Below are positions 11,433 through 21,576 of a DNA stretch of 64,000 bases, piece after piece; positions within the stretch are counted from its first letter, which is position 1; each line of letters begins with the position of its first letter. The translations under genes and the position numbers were made by a program. The notes under the pieces were generated by a model. The model was not told the origin of the DNA and did not search any database. It saw only the letters and a list, made by a program, of their open reading frames with translations. The stretch comes from Haematobia irritans (lineage: Eukaryota > Arthropoda > Insecta > Diptera > Muscidae): the NCBI RefSeq assembly GCF_050003625.1, contig NC_134398.1, positions 64,736,891-64,800,890 of the forward strand, in the 5' to 3' direction.

Positions 11433-11510
11433 CATTATCACAATGGACTGAATAGTCTAAGTGAGCCGATTGATTGATTCGGGCTGCCACTTTAACCTAG
11501 CATTGCGTAA
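11433..11510 (+). mobile_element. SINE-1 3' fragment
   Basis: ATCACAATGGACTGAATAGT, AAGTGAGCC, TCGGGCTGCCA and a remnant AACCTA tail match the last part of SINE-1. It sits in a family D element between GTTTTGTCCTTA and GTAAATTTTGAGTCC, replacing a few bases of the host element. Confidence 0.85.
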
Positions 11511-11803
11511 ATTTTGAGTCCTAAAATTTAAGTTGCATAATCTTCCACATTAGGTCAACATTTTTTTCAGTGTAAGATCAATAAAATGGAAATCACGATA
11601 TAGACATCAGTTTTCGAATTTTTATTCTCCTTTTGCGATATGTTAATAAAGCTATTCACGTACAAACAAATTCTAATTTAAAAATCCAAATTATAACATG
11701 TACTTCAAAGTAAAAATATTTTTTTCTTATTTCAACAAAAATCTTCAAACCAAAGACGCCAAAATCCTCAATATTAGAATTATTTATTTTAAATGTAAGC
11801 CTA

Positions 11804-12777
11804 CACGCTCACAAAAAATCGCTTCTGTAACATATACTCCCAAACATATTTTGCTTCAAGCATATACATTTTTGGGTATTGCCCAAACATTTATATGTTT
11901 GATCTCTTCCAATATATAATATGTTTGAAAGCATATTGGTCTAAAAAAATATATGTTTGGGTAGTCAATTTCCAAACATTTTGTATTTTTGCATCCAAAT
12001 TCAATAATGTTGTCTTCCAAAAAACAATATGTTATTATGTGACCATATAATATGTTTGGAAGCATTTTGCACCCAAAAATATTATATGCTTAAAAAATTC
12101 TCCCAAACAATATTGTGCTCAAAATTTTATTTATTTATTTATATATTTACAATCATAATGAATTATGAAAATAAACAGGTAATATAGGTGCTAACAACAT
12201 AGGTTTTCGACCTGAATGCTCAAAATTTTGTTTCTGCCCAATTGTATATTCCCCCACATCTTTCTCACTTCCACGAGATTTTTTAGTTCTTAGCACCTTT
12301 TTCTGTAATACAAACATTGTAGAATAAATTATTCAATTTTATGATTTTTTTTATTTTAATTTTACCTTTTGCCCGACGGGGATTCGAACAGCGGACCACA
12401 CAGTTTGTAAGGATCAAAGAAGTAGCTGATCAATTGCCCAAGGAAAAATAAAATTTAATTTTGTAATAACAAGCAACAACCACCAACTTAATTCAAAATC
12501 GCTCCCTGTTAAATAGCGCTCCAAGCTACTAAACACATATATGTTTATAGGCTATTTCTAAATTAATATATGTTTGCATCCAAGCATATTATATTTACAA
12601 ACATTTTATGTCCCAAACATAATATGTTCTAACATATTAACATATATGTCCCAAACATGTTATGCTAGTTTATGAACATTACATGCTTGCACTCAAAAAT
12701 ATTGTGTTTAAAAATTTGTGTTCCAAACATATAATGTTTATAGCCAAACATATGAAAAACAGTCTTTTTCAACCGTG
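11804..12777 (+). mobile_element. family E TIR element, long form carrying a SINE-2 module
   Basis: Starts CACGCTCACAAAAAATCGCT and ends CTTTTTCAACCGTG, with TA at 11802-11803 and 12778-12779. It is rich in the phrase CATATGTTTGG and its complement CCAAACATA, scattered on both strands. The centre (about 12246-12440) is a tRNA-like SINE-2 module on the minus strand. A second, very similar copy lies inverted at 59815-60782 (968 bp against 974 bp). Confidence 0.85.
12246..12440 (-). mobile_element. SINE-2 module inside a family E element
   Basis: On the minus strand a tRNA-like head (CTTACAAACTGTGTGGTCCG then TGTTCGAATCCCCGTC, a good T-arm/B box) is followed by AAAAGGTAAAAT and a body containing ACAGAAAAAGGTGCTAAGAA. 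The A-box side is altered (GGGCAATTGATCAGC). The same module occurs at 20927, 31443 and 60160. Confidence 0.75.
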
Positions 12778-14387
12778 TATACTTTAATCTTTTTTCTCTT
12801 AAATGTTTTTCTTTACTTTAATGAAAAATTTCCTTAGTTCCAAAGGCATACGACTTTAACAGACCAATTTCCAATTTCCAAGATACGTGTCCTATATTTA
12901 ATGAAAAAAAAATTAAACAAAAATTATAAATTTTCATTTAATTAAAATTTCATTATTTTAAAGAAATTAGTCCATAATACTGTGTAAATTGCGTGTCCTA
13001 AATTTAGGTTACATGTCTTTAATATTAGTTCAATATGTTTTTTATGATACAGGATACAGTTGTAACCATCCTATTTTGTCAGTATCAGCGAGGCCAAAGA
13101 TTTCACGTTCTTAAAATACGGATGTGAATTTCACTTAGCATAGAAGACACATTTCCCTGATTTAAAATTTTTTTCCTTCACCAAAATCTTTAATCTTTGC
13201 AATTAAGTGGTTTTCTCCTTAAAGTGAGTGAGTGGATTTAAACCCAGTGGTATCCATATATGACAAAATCGGTTTGACTAAGGTCAACTTGTTTTTAATA
13301 ATTCTGATAATTCTGAATCATTACTGAAGAGACAAAATCATTGGGAGTGGGTATGGTTTTCGTTGAGTGAAGATTTTCACATTGAAATTGCTTTATCTAC
13401 GAAACAAATTGACAAAACAACTTTTTTCTCCTTTTCCTGGAAGATAAAGGTTATTTCTTAAATTGTGATAGGTCACTTAACTTTTTGATACTCTACTTTT
13501 AGAAAAAAAAATAATTCAAAGAACTTAAAAAAAAGAGATATAATTTTACAATTTATTTATTTTTAAAACATTTCTACCAAAAACCTTTTCAAAATTTACG
13601 CCAGAAACGTTGACCTGAGTTGCAATTCATGAATGTAAAAAGTGTCATTATAAACTGAATTTTTTCTTCACTCTGCCTGCTTCCTAAAGACCCCTTTTTT
13701 TATATCGGCAAACTATAAACTTGACATTTTTAGTGAAAGTAGAGGGAGTCCTCCCATAGAGTTCTTGATATGAACTTTGGAAACTTTGTTTTTATATATG
13801 GTCTGGAAGGGATCTTAACTTTTCCTAATACCATTAAGTGCACGTAACTAATTTGAATACTTGAAATTGTTCATGGGTGCCTAATTTGAATTGTTGATAT
13901 TTTTATGGAGTGAAGTCACTATCACTTTAGTTAAACATTTCCAATCACAATAACTACAGCGAATTCTCTGCGTAAAATTTTGTCAAAACATAGGGTGCCA
14001 AAAAGTACTTAACCTCACCTCAATCTCAAGAGCAGTATTCAACACAATCCTACGGTTTAAGAACATAACTAAAATCTTCTCTCGAATTATATGAAATAAC
14101 TTATTGTATAACACAACATTGATTTAACTTTGCCTTAATTAATTGTGTTACATCTTTCATGAATAAATAAACAAACAATATTGTATTTTTTTTTTTTCGA
14201 AAAAGACGTCGTTATATGCTTCGTGATATAAATTCAACGCACCCATAAAATCATCAACGTAGCACCACCTCAAACTAGACAAATCATCAACTCCAAAGCA
14301 CAGTAGGTTCCAATGGGGGAAATGTTTATATTTGTGAAGACTAAATAAGTTCAAAAAGTTCCAGTTCCAATGAGTATGTCATTACAT
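12778..14387. other. mostly unassigned; family D tail and family A relics
   Basis: 12778-13040 reads as the end of a family D element (CTTAAATGTTTTTCTTTAC, AATTGCGTGTCCTAAATTTA). 13083-13350 is a diverged family A fragment (CCAAAGATTTCACGTTC, TTAGCATAGAAGACACATTT). 13350-14387 shows no repeat, gene or RNA that I recognise. Confidence 0.4.
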
Positions 14388-14830
14388 TAATGATTTTGGT
14401 ATTGATTCCGAAGCAGAGAATTGATGTAAGAATTTATTTAAGACACAATTCTATTTCAAATTTGAGTTTTGCCTACTTGATAATAGGAAACAAATTTGTA
14501 ATCATTCATTTTTACTGTTACTGTTTTTTTCATATGCTACCAAAGTCGTTTAAAAGCGTGTTAACGACAACATACAATTCTAAATGCAGACTCAACTTCA
14601 AGTAGAAATTATGTTATGTTTCAAGTAAAAAACGTCTTTAAAATACAGTTTTGAAAATTATCTCCAATTTTTGAATATTTTTTTGGTCTGTAGTCAAGAT
14701 ACAAGACGTCAAAAAACTTAATGACGATTTCATTATGTTTGGAATTTTTTTTTCAGAATTATTAAAGCCATGTTGTCTTCAGTTATACAAAATTTTCTTT
14801 AATCTTAAGATACCAATTATTAAATTAAGT
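14388..14830 (-). mobile_element. family A fragment
   Basis: Minus-strand family A text: GGTATTGATTCCGAAGCAGA, ACGTCTTTAAAATACAG, AAAACGTCTTTAAAA and a TTTTTTTTCAGAATTATTAAAG block. Both termini are lost. The 71-codon frame across it is incidental. Confidence 0.55.
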
Positions 14831-14850
14831 CATCATTAACTGAAAAAACT

Positions 14851-14930
14851 TTTTAGTGTTCGGTCGAAACTGGGATTGAACAAATGACCCTTTGTATATA
14901 AGGCAGGCAAGCTAACCACTACAAAGCGTG
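14851..14930 (-). mobile_element. SINE-1 head fragment
   Basis: AAAACTTTTTAGTGTTCGGT, CGAAACTGGGATTGAACAAA and AGGCAGGCAAGCTAACCACT are the reverse complement of the SINE-1 tRNA-like head. It directly abuts a family E terminus at 14931. Confidence 0.75.
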
Positions 14931-15297
14931 CACGGACGAAAAAGACAGTTTTTCATATGTTTGGATGTAAAAATTATATGTTTAGAATTCAAATTTTTTA
15001 ACATAATATTTCTAATAAATTTAGAAATAGCTTATAAACATATATCTGTTTAGAAAGAGAGACCTAGTGAGTATGCTGCAAGTAAAATAATGGAAGTAAC
15101 CAATTGGCGCCTTAAAAATATATCCACACAGAGAAAATTTCATTAATTTTTTTTCGACCAGTGTATGCCATAAGGTGAAACATGATATGTTTGAACAAAA
15201 CAAACAATATTTTGTTTGGACCAATTCTGAAAACATATATGCTTGAAGCAAAATGTGTTTGGGGTATATGTTACAGAAGCGATTTTTTTTGAGGGTG
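14931..15297 (-). mobile_element. family E TIR element, short form
   Basis: Starts CACGGACGAAAAAGACAG and ends AGAAGCGATTTTTTTTGAGG then GTG. Instead of the SINE-2 module its middle holds AGTATGCTGCAAGTAAAATA and TTTTTTTTCGACCAGTGTAT, shared with the short forms at 18249 and 26948. Non-coding. Confidence 0.7.
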
Positions 15298-15387
15298 TGG
15301 GTTCCACAATTTCAAGTTGAAGTCCAAGAGCTAAGAACATCGTGTAAGATATTGTACTGTGTACAATATTCACAAAGAAGTCTAAAG

Positions 15388-15829
15388 AATTTGTGTACGA
15401 TATGGAAAGATGAGTACTTAATAGAAATAAATGGAAAACTGATGAGTTGAATTTGAAAGTCACTGACAAGATTTCTGCTCCCAATGAGTGGAGAGTAGGG
15501 CGAACAATAAAGGGTTTTCCGGATGTGGACGGAAAGGTCAGATCTCTCCATATCCACACGGCTTGTGGGTTGCTAAATAGATCATTCCCAAAACTTATCC
15601 GTCTAAATAATTTGTGTACGATATGGAAAGATGAGTACTTAATAGAAATAAATGGAAAACAGATGAGTTGAATTTGAAAGTCACTGACGAGATTGCTGCT
15701 CCCAATGAGTGGAGAGTAGGGCGAACAATAAAGGGTTTTCCGGATGTGGACGGAAAGGTCAGACCTCTCGAGATCCACACGGCTCGTGGGTCGCTAGTTA
15801 GATCAGTGCTAAAACTTATCCATCTTGAT
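15388..15829 (+). repeat. 221-bp near-perfect tandem duplication
   Basis: Unit 1 is 15388-15608 and unit 2 is 15609-15829, aligned from AATTTGTGTACGATATGGAA. They differ by only about a dozen substitutions and no obvious indel. The duplication covers the BEL/Pao coding remnant, so it happened after that copy was truncated. Confidence 0.92.
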
Positions 15830-15840
15830 TGGAACTAGAA
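15388..15840 (+). pseudogene. BEL/Pao retrotransposon Pol, integrase C-terminal end, duplicated
   Basis: The best-preserved reading, 15667-15837, runs LNLKVTDEIAAPNEWRVGRT, IKGFPDVDGKVRPLEIHTAR, GSLVRSVLKLIHLDWN, stop. The pattern W-x2-GR-x6-P-x2-DG-x-VR, an (I/V)-x-TA-x-G motif and a closing KL-x2-L is that of the C-terminal end of BEL/Pao integrases. Just upstream IWKDEYLIEING and, in another frame, NKWKTDEL fit the preceding integrase segment, so a frameshift separates them. The whole block is present twice in tandem (221-bp unit), and since 221 is not a multiple of three the units lie in different frames. No integrase catalytic core, reverse transcriptase or LTR is seen. The first copy has extra changes (TACGLLNRSF against TARGSLVRSV). 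Confidence 0.75.
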
Positions 15841-16046
15841 AACATATTCGTTCGTAATTTTTTTAATAATCTTTCTTAGAATCTTGCTTGAAGAATCACC
15901 TGCTTCCTTGCTATAGATTTTTTCAATATACAATTAAACAAATTTATATTTGGAATGAATATTTTTGATCCCTCGAGATTTATCATATAAACCAAACCAC
16001 TAAACGGACAAGTTTCAATAGACACAGAGACTCATGAAACAACTTT
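15841..16046. other. no feature recognised
   Basis: AT-rich DNA between the BEL/Pao remnant and a SINE. It could include remaining 3' noncoding sequence of the retrotransposon. Confidence 0.3.
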
Positions 16047-16390
16047 GGGAGCCATCGTGGTGCAATGGTTAGCATGCCCGCCGGGCATACAGAAAGTCGT
16101 AGGTTCGATTCCTGCTTCGACCGAACAACAAAAAGTTTTTCAGCGGTGGATTATCCCCCCTTAGTAATGCTGGTGACATTTCTGAGGGTTTCAAAGCTTC
16201 TCTAAGTGGTTTCAGTACAATTTGGAACTCCGTTCGAACTCGGCTATAAAAAGGAGGTCCCTTGTCATTGAGCTTAACATGGAATCGGGCAGCACTCAGT
16301 GATAAGAGAGAAGTTCACCAATGTGGTATCACAATGGACTGAATAGTCTAAGTGAGCCTGATACATCGGGCTGTCACCTAACCTAACTTT
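16047..16390 (+). mobile_element. SINE-1, full-length copy
   Basis: Begins GGGAGCCATCGTGGTGCAAT (A box TGGTGCAATGG), with B box GGTTCGATTCC about 34 bases later, the AAAAAGTTTTTCAGCGGTGG linker, the body and a short CACCTAACCTAA tail. AACTTT occurs directly before the element (16041-16046) and at its end (16385-16390), a probable short target duplication. The anticodon position reads GGCATAC-like, changed from the family. Confidence 0.9.
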
Positions 16391-17160
16391 CGTCAAAACA
16401 TTCTGGGATATTACCGATATCCTCCTCCTATTTGTCACACTTTTAGCTTTATTTGTGAGAATATAAAATTAGTTGTGAATATTTTTTCCATATAACTCCA
16501 CTGTGTGATCCCACAAAAATCTAACTTATTAACATTTTTCATTCACCCAACTTCACGAACAACAACAATGCTATAAGCTTTGCGTGAGTTAGCATACGCG
16601 ACTCTATTGTGGTAGCGGCAGGCATGATGATCTTTGGTTCACATGTGAATGATTGTGCGAGGTGATCGAATGAACGAACAATCACAAATTTTTTCTACAA
16701 ACCGAAGTTCATAGTACAAACATGAATAAAAGAGGAGTGGTAAAACCAATGAAGAAGAACATGGTGGGGGCCCTACACAAATTCAAACATATGATTGTTG
16801 CTCTTGTGTTTGCTGAAGAAGAGCAGAGCATACACGTACATATGTGTATTATATTGAGTGTTTTTTGTTAAACAACAGACAATTCATTTGGTCTCAATAA
16901 TGAGTTCGTTCACCTTACATCATCTGAGATGTTGTCGCAGACGTCAGTCTCAGTTGTCTGGTGAATCGAACTCCTAATGTGTTTATTGTCAGTTCTCTCT
17001 GCCATCCATCGCATTTTCTTCATTTGCTCTTCCTACTGCTGCTTCTTTCTTATTTCATATTCAAAAGAGGAATATTACCATGTGCGTGCTGTTATTATTA
17101 TCATCATTGTTTACTCTCAGGTCTGGTTGAAAGATCATCTTCTTATTAATATCCCATAGA
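16391..17160. other. non-repetitive stretch, no gene recognised
   Basis: Composition is close to even, with CA/TG-rich text and no family repeats. Frames of about 60 codons near 16961-17159 show a hydrophobic run but no recognisable family. Possibly regulatory DNA. Confidence 0.4.
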
Positions 17161-17459
17161 TCATTTAAACAGTGTTGCCATGTAATTGATATACAAAGAG
17201 GATTTTTTTTAAAATTATTTTTTCTCATGGTTAGCGCAGGTGACTTAGCCGTATACGCTGGTTGGATTCCCACAAGAGGACACAAATTATTTTGGGCTGT
17301 AAATAGACCCTATCGTATAATAACATCGTGAGTAATAGCTTCACAAATAATCTTGTAGGTTATGCTGTTGGCCCCAATTGTCGATACGAATTCTGTAGAA
17401 CTTATCGAAACCGTAAAAACGATTGCCTAGGGAGAATAACTATATGATGACTTAGAATA

Positions 17460-17760
17460 AAGGGTTTAAAACAAGCAACAGAATAAACAGATGCAATAAC
17501 AGTAACCAGAAAATGATTATTCAAATGGTGGATGGTCACGAGATTATCATCAAGAAGGATCTTAAATATCTGGAGTCTACTTAGATAGCAAATTGACCTT
17601 GAGGGTGCTTGTTAGGATCGTAACTGGTAAAGATCTATCGAATACAACAAAACTAGCAAGTATAATGCCAAATATGAGAGATCCAGGACAGCCGATCAGA
17701 AAACTACTAGCGAGTGTAGCATACTTTGCGCACCACTTACTTCCAGTATCGCGGAAGAGA
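17460..17760 (+). pseudogene. R1-type non-LTR retrotransposon, reverse-transcriptase C-terminal fragment
   Basis: MVDGHEIIIKKDLKYL is followed, after a one-base frameshift at about 17570, by GVYLDSKLTLRVLVRIVTGK and then LASIMPNMRDPGQPIRKLLA. This order (IKYLGV-x-LD-x-KL, then a LMPN-x-GGP-like segment followed by RRLL) is the region after the palm of R1/Jockey-type reverse transcriptases. A short deletion removes the middle. The YXDD active site and the endonuclease are absent. The frame ends in the short tandem repeats at 17790. A dead 5'-truncated fragment. Confidence 0.75.
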
Positions 17761-17789
17761 TGAATAGGAAAATTTATACTTCGAGTATC

Positions 17790-17860
17790 GCGGAAAGGAA
17801 TAGTGCTGGCCTCGCGGAAGGGAATAGTGCTGACGCGGAAGGGAATAGTGCTGATGGAAA
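17790..17860 (+). repeat. 21-24-bp tandem repeat, three units
   Basis: GCGGAAGGGAATAGTGCTG (first unit GCGGAAAGGAATAGTGCTG) repeats three times with GGCCTC, AC and ATGG between units. The 63-codon frame through it repeats AEGNSAD and is probably incidental. Confidence 0.9.
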
Positions 17861-18248
17861 ATTCTACACAAAGTACAAAAAGTGTATACTCTCCGAGTTA
17901 TATCTGCTTTCAGTAAAATTTCGACATATAATGCGGTTCTCATTTCAATAAAGCAGTATTGCCATATAATTGAGATACAAATAGAATGTTTGTTTGGAAA
18001 ACATGGTTAAATTATTGTTTTCACTGAAGAACTAAAATGATTTTAGCTGAAGAACATAGATTTTGAGCAACGCGGTAGTGAATAGTGTATAATCTCCGAG
18101 TCATATCTGGTTACAATTTCAAAAAGGTGCATAAAGGGAAGCACGTGAAGGATTACATAATAAATGGTAAAGGAGATGGGACCAAGGTAGATGAACCTAC
18201 CAACTTATTCCGAACATAAGGAGCTGGATTAATAGAACTCATGCAACC
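17861..18248. other. unassigned repeats
   Basis: GTATACTCTCCGAGTTATAT and a later GTATAATCTCCGAGTCATAT repeat about 190 bp apart. TATTGCCATATAATTGAGAT near 17955 echoes GTTGCCATGTAATTGATATA near 17172, so the R1 remnant lies between two direct copies of one sequence. Family unknown. Confidence 0.35.
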
Positions 18249-18878
18249 TCAAAAAAAAAAAAACGATTCTGTAACATATTCCCCAAACACATTTTGCTTC
18301 AAGCATATATATTTTCAGGATTGGTCCAAACACTGGCATACACTGGTAGAAAACTATTTTAATGAAATTTTCTTTGTGTGGATATATTTTTAAGGCGTCA
18401 ATTGGTTACTTCCATCATTTTACTTGCAGCATATTCTCTAGGTCTCTCTTGTGTTTTTAATGTGTTTTTAATAAATTCGCAAATATATCCGAATATATGG
18501 GCTTCTTATTTATCGGTCATAGTTGCGTGGATGGCTAACACTAGTAAAATGAATGTGGTAAAATCTTAGCCTCATCGGAGAAAGTCAAAAAAATTTGGCT
18601 ATCGAAAAACAAATGGGTATACCTCGGCTGCACTCACCCTATATGTTTATAGGCTATTTCTAAATTAATATATGTTTGCATCTAATCATATTATATTTAC
18701 AAACAGTGTATGTCCCAAACATAATATGTTTTAACATATTAACATATATGTCCCAAACATGTTATGCTAGTTTATGAACACAATATGCTTCCACTTAAAA
18801 ATATTGTGTTAAAAAATTTGAGTTCCAAACATATAGTTTTTATACCCAACAAATGAAAAACAGTCTTTTTCGTCCGTG
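18249..18878 (+). mobile_element. family E TIR element, short form
   Basis: Starts CTCAAAAAAAAAAAAACGAT then TCTGTAACATATTCCCC and ends CAGTCTTTTTCGTCCGTG. The middle matches the short-form insert at 14931 in opposite orientation, plus extra unique DNA at 18470-18640. Confidence 0.7.
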
Positions 18879-19573
18879 TGGTGAGGTGAATTTTTCTGTA
18901 TTTCAGGTGTTTAGTAGTGAAGGGAATTTCGGCAACTAACTCCACAAATACAAAATATGCGAGACAGACATACGCGACCTATGCACTATTGAGAAACTTA
19001 AAGAGAAAAGGAAAAGCGAACCCACTATTTTTACGAAATTAATTATATAGAATGGGGGAATTAAACAAAAGTAATTCTGACGGATGCTGAAAATTTACTC
19101 CATCCGCAGTTACGCTAAAGCTGACCAGGGATGGTGGTTTCTGTGTGGGACCACTAGATGATTTTGCGTTATCACTACGTCCAAAAAAAAATCAAATATG
19201 ATAGACACCGTGTGTTTCGACACATATTGAAAAACTATCGGTACAATACAATCATAATGGAACTCATTAATATATCTGAGCCTGAACTGATTATCACATA
19301 GTGTAATTCAGCACATTAAAAAACTGAAACACATAGAAAAGTTGAGGGATTTAATAACTGCTGAAAAATATTTTTGATCGACTCTTAGAGGGGCAATAAA
19401 GAAACATATCTGATTATAAGGTTACTTGTAAAATTAACGCGAGAATTTCGGTATCTGGGCACATCTCATATGATTTCAATTCCCCCAATCAATTAATCTG
19501 CCGTTTGGTATCTGTTCTGTTCCATTGGCATATTATTCCACGCCAGAAATTTGGGGTATCTTGCAGTGGACTA
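18879..19573. other. no feature recognised
   Basis: No repeat of the families described here and no open frame of interest. Confidence 0.3.
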
Positions 19574-20010
19574 CTACAGAACAAGTTGATTGCTCATCTT
19601 ATTGCGTATCTTGATCCATTCATCCACGGACAGTATTCTATTGATTAAACATTCACTCATGCGCAATACGGAGTATTTGTAAAACTTCCGATATTTTCTA
19701 TTGTTGTGGTACAACGTATTCAATTTTCGGATTAAAGTTACTGCCAAGAGTTTCACCCATACCGTTGACATAAATGGAGTCCCGCTTACATAAATAATCA
19801 CAGGATTGTCGTGGTATCCTTTATCACGAGTTCCTCTATGATAATACAAAATATAAACACTTCTTTCTTTTGCAACAAATTTCGGAGATAAGTAACCTCT
19901 TTAACTTCGGATTTTATCCCTGATACTTCACATGCGCTTTTAATGTTCAAATCACTTTTGCAGTGATTATGGAAAATCTGGCAACATCGACTTATTCTCT
20001 TGTTCTGCAT
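19574..20010 (-). pseudogene. unidentified broken reading frame
   Basis: Two minus-strand frames overlap at 19798-19849: an upstream 70-codon frame with ISRCCQIFHNHCKSDLNIKS and a downstream 91-codon frame with YYHRGTRDKGYHDNPVIIYV and ending MSNQLVL. A single frameshift in the overlap would join them into about 145 residues. The first part contains a CC-x4-H-x-H-x-C pattern, the second is basic. Composition suggests old coding DNA, most likely from a transposon, but I do not recognise the family. Confidence 0.3.
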
Positions 20011-20736
20011 TCACCACTAAAATAATTTAGCTGTTAATTGGTGGTCTTAATGATATCTTTCATCATCCATGCCTTTAAGGTAAAAAGATTGAGAATAGAA
20101 ATTTTTCTCGCCATTTTATCTAGAGAATGTTAGTTCGAACATTTTAACAATGCCTATACGTTACACCATATTTTATGTAATTTTCCAAGCAAATTAAATA
20201 TTTTAATAACTATTAACAATCTTAATATGGAATTCACTTTAATTTTTTGTCAGATAGTAGATTATCTGACATCACATCAACCGGATCGAATGAAATCTCC
20301 TAGTGGTTACAAAGTTAAATCTGGGGATCGGTTGATATTGGAGCTATATATATTTATAGACCGACACAGACCATTTTTTGCAATGTTGTTATATTAACAT
20401 CACCTACACGCAAAGAAAAAAAACGTTTGGAAAACGTGTACCGAAAACGTTTTTCTTTTGTTAGAGTTTTTTGAATTGCTTCGAAAAGTATACACTTTTA
20501 TCACCAAAAAAAATTCGTTTGTTACAAAATTTTTATTTTTTCAGTAAAAAAAGTTATTTTTGAACCAACAACACAGTCCATTTCGTTTATATCAAACACT
20601 GTTTTTTTCTAAATTTAGGTCTTTAATAAGACACATTTTACAGTTCATAGTAAAAATTTAATATAGTAGAATGTAATGTTGAAAATTTTTTCGGAATCTT
20701 CCGACCATATCTGGAATATATGTAAAAAAAAAACTT

Positions 20737-20815
20737 TGGTCGAAGCAGGGATCGAACCCACGACCCTTGGCATGCAAGTCGGACGTAGCAACCACTGCTC
20801 CACGGTGCCCAACTA
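20737..20815 (-). mobile_element. SINE-1 head inside family F element
   Basis: Reverse complement gives a tRNA-like head: CACCGTGGAGCAGTGGTTGC (A-box region), CATGCCAAGGGTCG, then GGGTTCGATCCCTGC (B box). It ends at the linker, so only the head is present. Confidence 0.75.
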
Positions 20816-20926
20816 AATGTATTTTTCTGTTAAATAAACTTTGTTTAATCGGCTCGTGGGCGCCGCAAGCTATGCTATATAAATATAACTTAGTTATATG
20901 GGTAATTGTCTATTGATGACAATAAT

Positions 20927-21140
20927 GGCTACATGGCTCAGTGGATAGTGTGTTGGCTTACAAATTGCATGGTCCGCGGTTCGATTCTCCGTCCAGGCGA
21001 AAGGTAAAAAAAATTTAAAAATCTATAAAATCGTATAATTTCTTCTACATTGTTTGTGTTACAGAAAAAGGTGCTAAGAACTAAAAAACTTCGTGGAAGT
21101 GGGAAAGATGTGAGGGAAAATGCAATTAGCCAGAAAAATT
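20927..21140 (+). mobile_element. SINE-2 module (tRNA-derived) inside family F element
   Basis: A box TGGCTCAGTGG at 20934-20944 and B box GGTTCGATTCT at 20978-20988 have tRNA-like spacing. The anticodon-loop text is GGCTTACAAATTG (TAC or ACA read as anticodon). After the tRNA part come AAAGGTAAAAAAAATTTAAA and a body with ACAGAAAAAGGTGCTAAGAA. Not a functional tRNA gene: the T stem is imperfect and the acceptor stem does not close. Confidence 0.75.
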
Positions 21141-21519
21141 TTTTTTTGAGTTAGTCTTTATGAAATTGTTTTTACATCCTGGAAAAGAATAAACGTTTAT
21201 CACAAAAAAAATATACTTTTCTTCCAAATACACTTCCTTTCAACGAAAAGCAAATGAGAAACGAACTTTGTTTGTCTAAAATTTCGTTTGGGAGGAAAGA
21301 ATTATTTTTTTGCGTGTACCAAGTTTCAACTGGTTCGGATGAAATTTGAGCTTCCTGAAGGCTCTGGATGTCAAATCTGGGAATCGATTTTGTTCGTTCG
21401 AAAAACACTCCCATAAACTTGTACGCCTTAATGTATTTAAATATGGAAATGCGGTTTATCTCCCAAACCTCTGTCAATGATACCCCACAAACGCTTATGT
21501 CTACTAATTCAGTAGGGGT

Positions 21520-21576
21520 GGTTTAGGATATGATATAGTCGGCCCTCTCCGACTTTCTACTTTACTTACTTGTTTT
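21520..21576 (-). mobile_element. DINE-like family 1 left terminus, inverted
   Basis: Reverse complement reads ACAAGTAAGTAAAGTAG then AAAGTCGGAGAGGGCCGACT and ATATCATATCC, a variant of the family 1 left end. It faces the family 1 fragment at 20307-21478, so an inverted rearrangement or second copy is implied. Confidence 0.6.

Larger units (their letters stand above)
10361..11572 (+). mobile_element. family D terminal-inverted-repeat element carrying two insertions
   Basis: Starts CACTCAAAAAAAGTTTACTT after TA (10359-10360) and ends ATTTTTTTCAGTG before TA (11573-11574). About 620 bp belongs to family D itself (compare 24809-25437 and 41267-41837). A family C element occupies 10512-11026 and a SINE-1 fragment occupies about 11433-11510. 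The undisturbed sequence at both junctions can be read from the other family D copies. Non-coding. Confidence 0.8.
20407..21316. mobile_element. family F TIR element carrying SINE modules
   Basis: Termini CACGCAAAGAAAAAAAACG and ATTATTTTTTTGCGTG form an inverted repeat, flanked by TA at 20405-20406 and 21317-21318. The outer thirds repeat AAACGTTT/ACGTTT and AAATTCGTTTG motifs. The centre has a SINE-1 head on the minus strand (20737-20815) and a SINE-2 module on the plus strand (20927-21140), arranged divergently. No transposase. Confidence 0.82.
20307..21478 (+). mobile_element. DINE-like family 1 fragment interrupted by a TIR element
   Basis: 20307-20404 (GATCGGTTGATATTGGAGCT, TTTTTGCAATGTTGTTATAT) and 21319-21478 (CCAAGTTTCAACTGGTTCGG, ATGAAATTTGAGCTTCC) belong to the same repeat; compare 4521-4640 in copy A. 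They are separated by the family F element at 20407-21316. Confidence 0.65.

Noticed and set aside
15143..15778. Minus-strand 211-codon frame
   Set aside because: It is antisense to the duplicated BEL/Pao integrase remnant and extends into a family E element; the sense strand gives the recognisable protein.
20927..21003. Possible tRNA genes at 20929, 28313, 31448, 46740 and 60170
   Set aside because: A and B boxes are present, but acceptor and T stems do not pair well, and each is fused to a conserved SINE body or linker; they are SINE heads.
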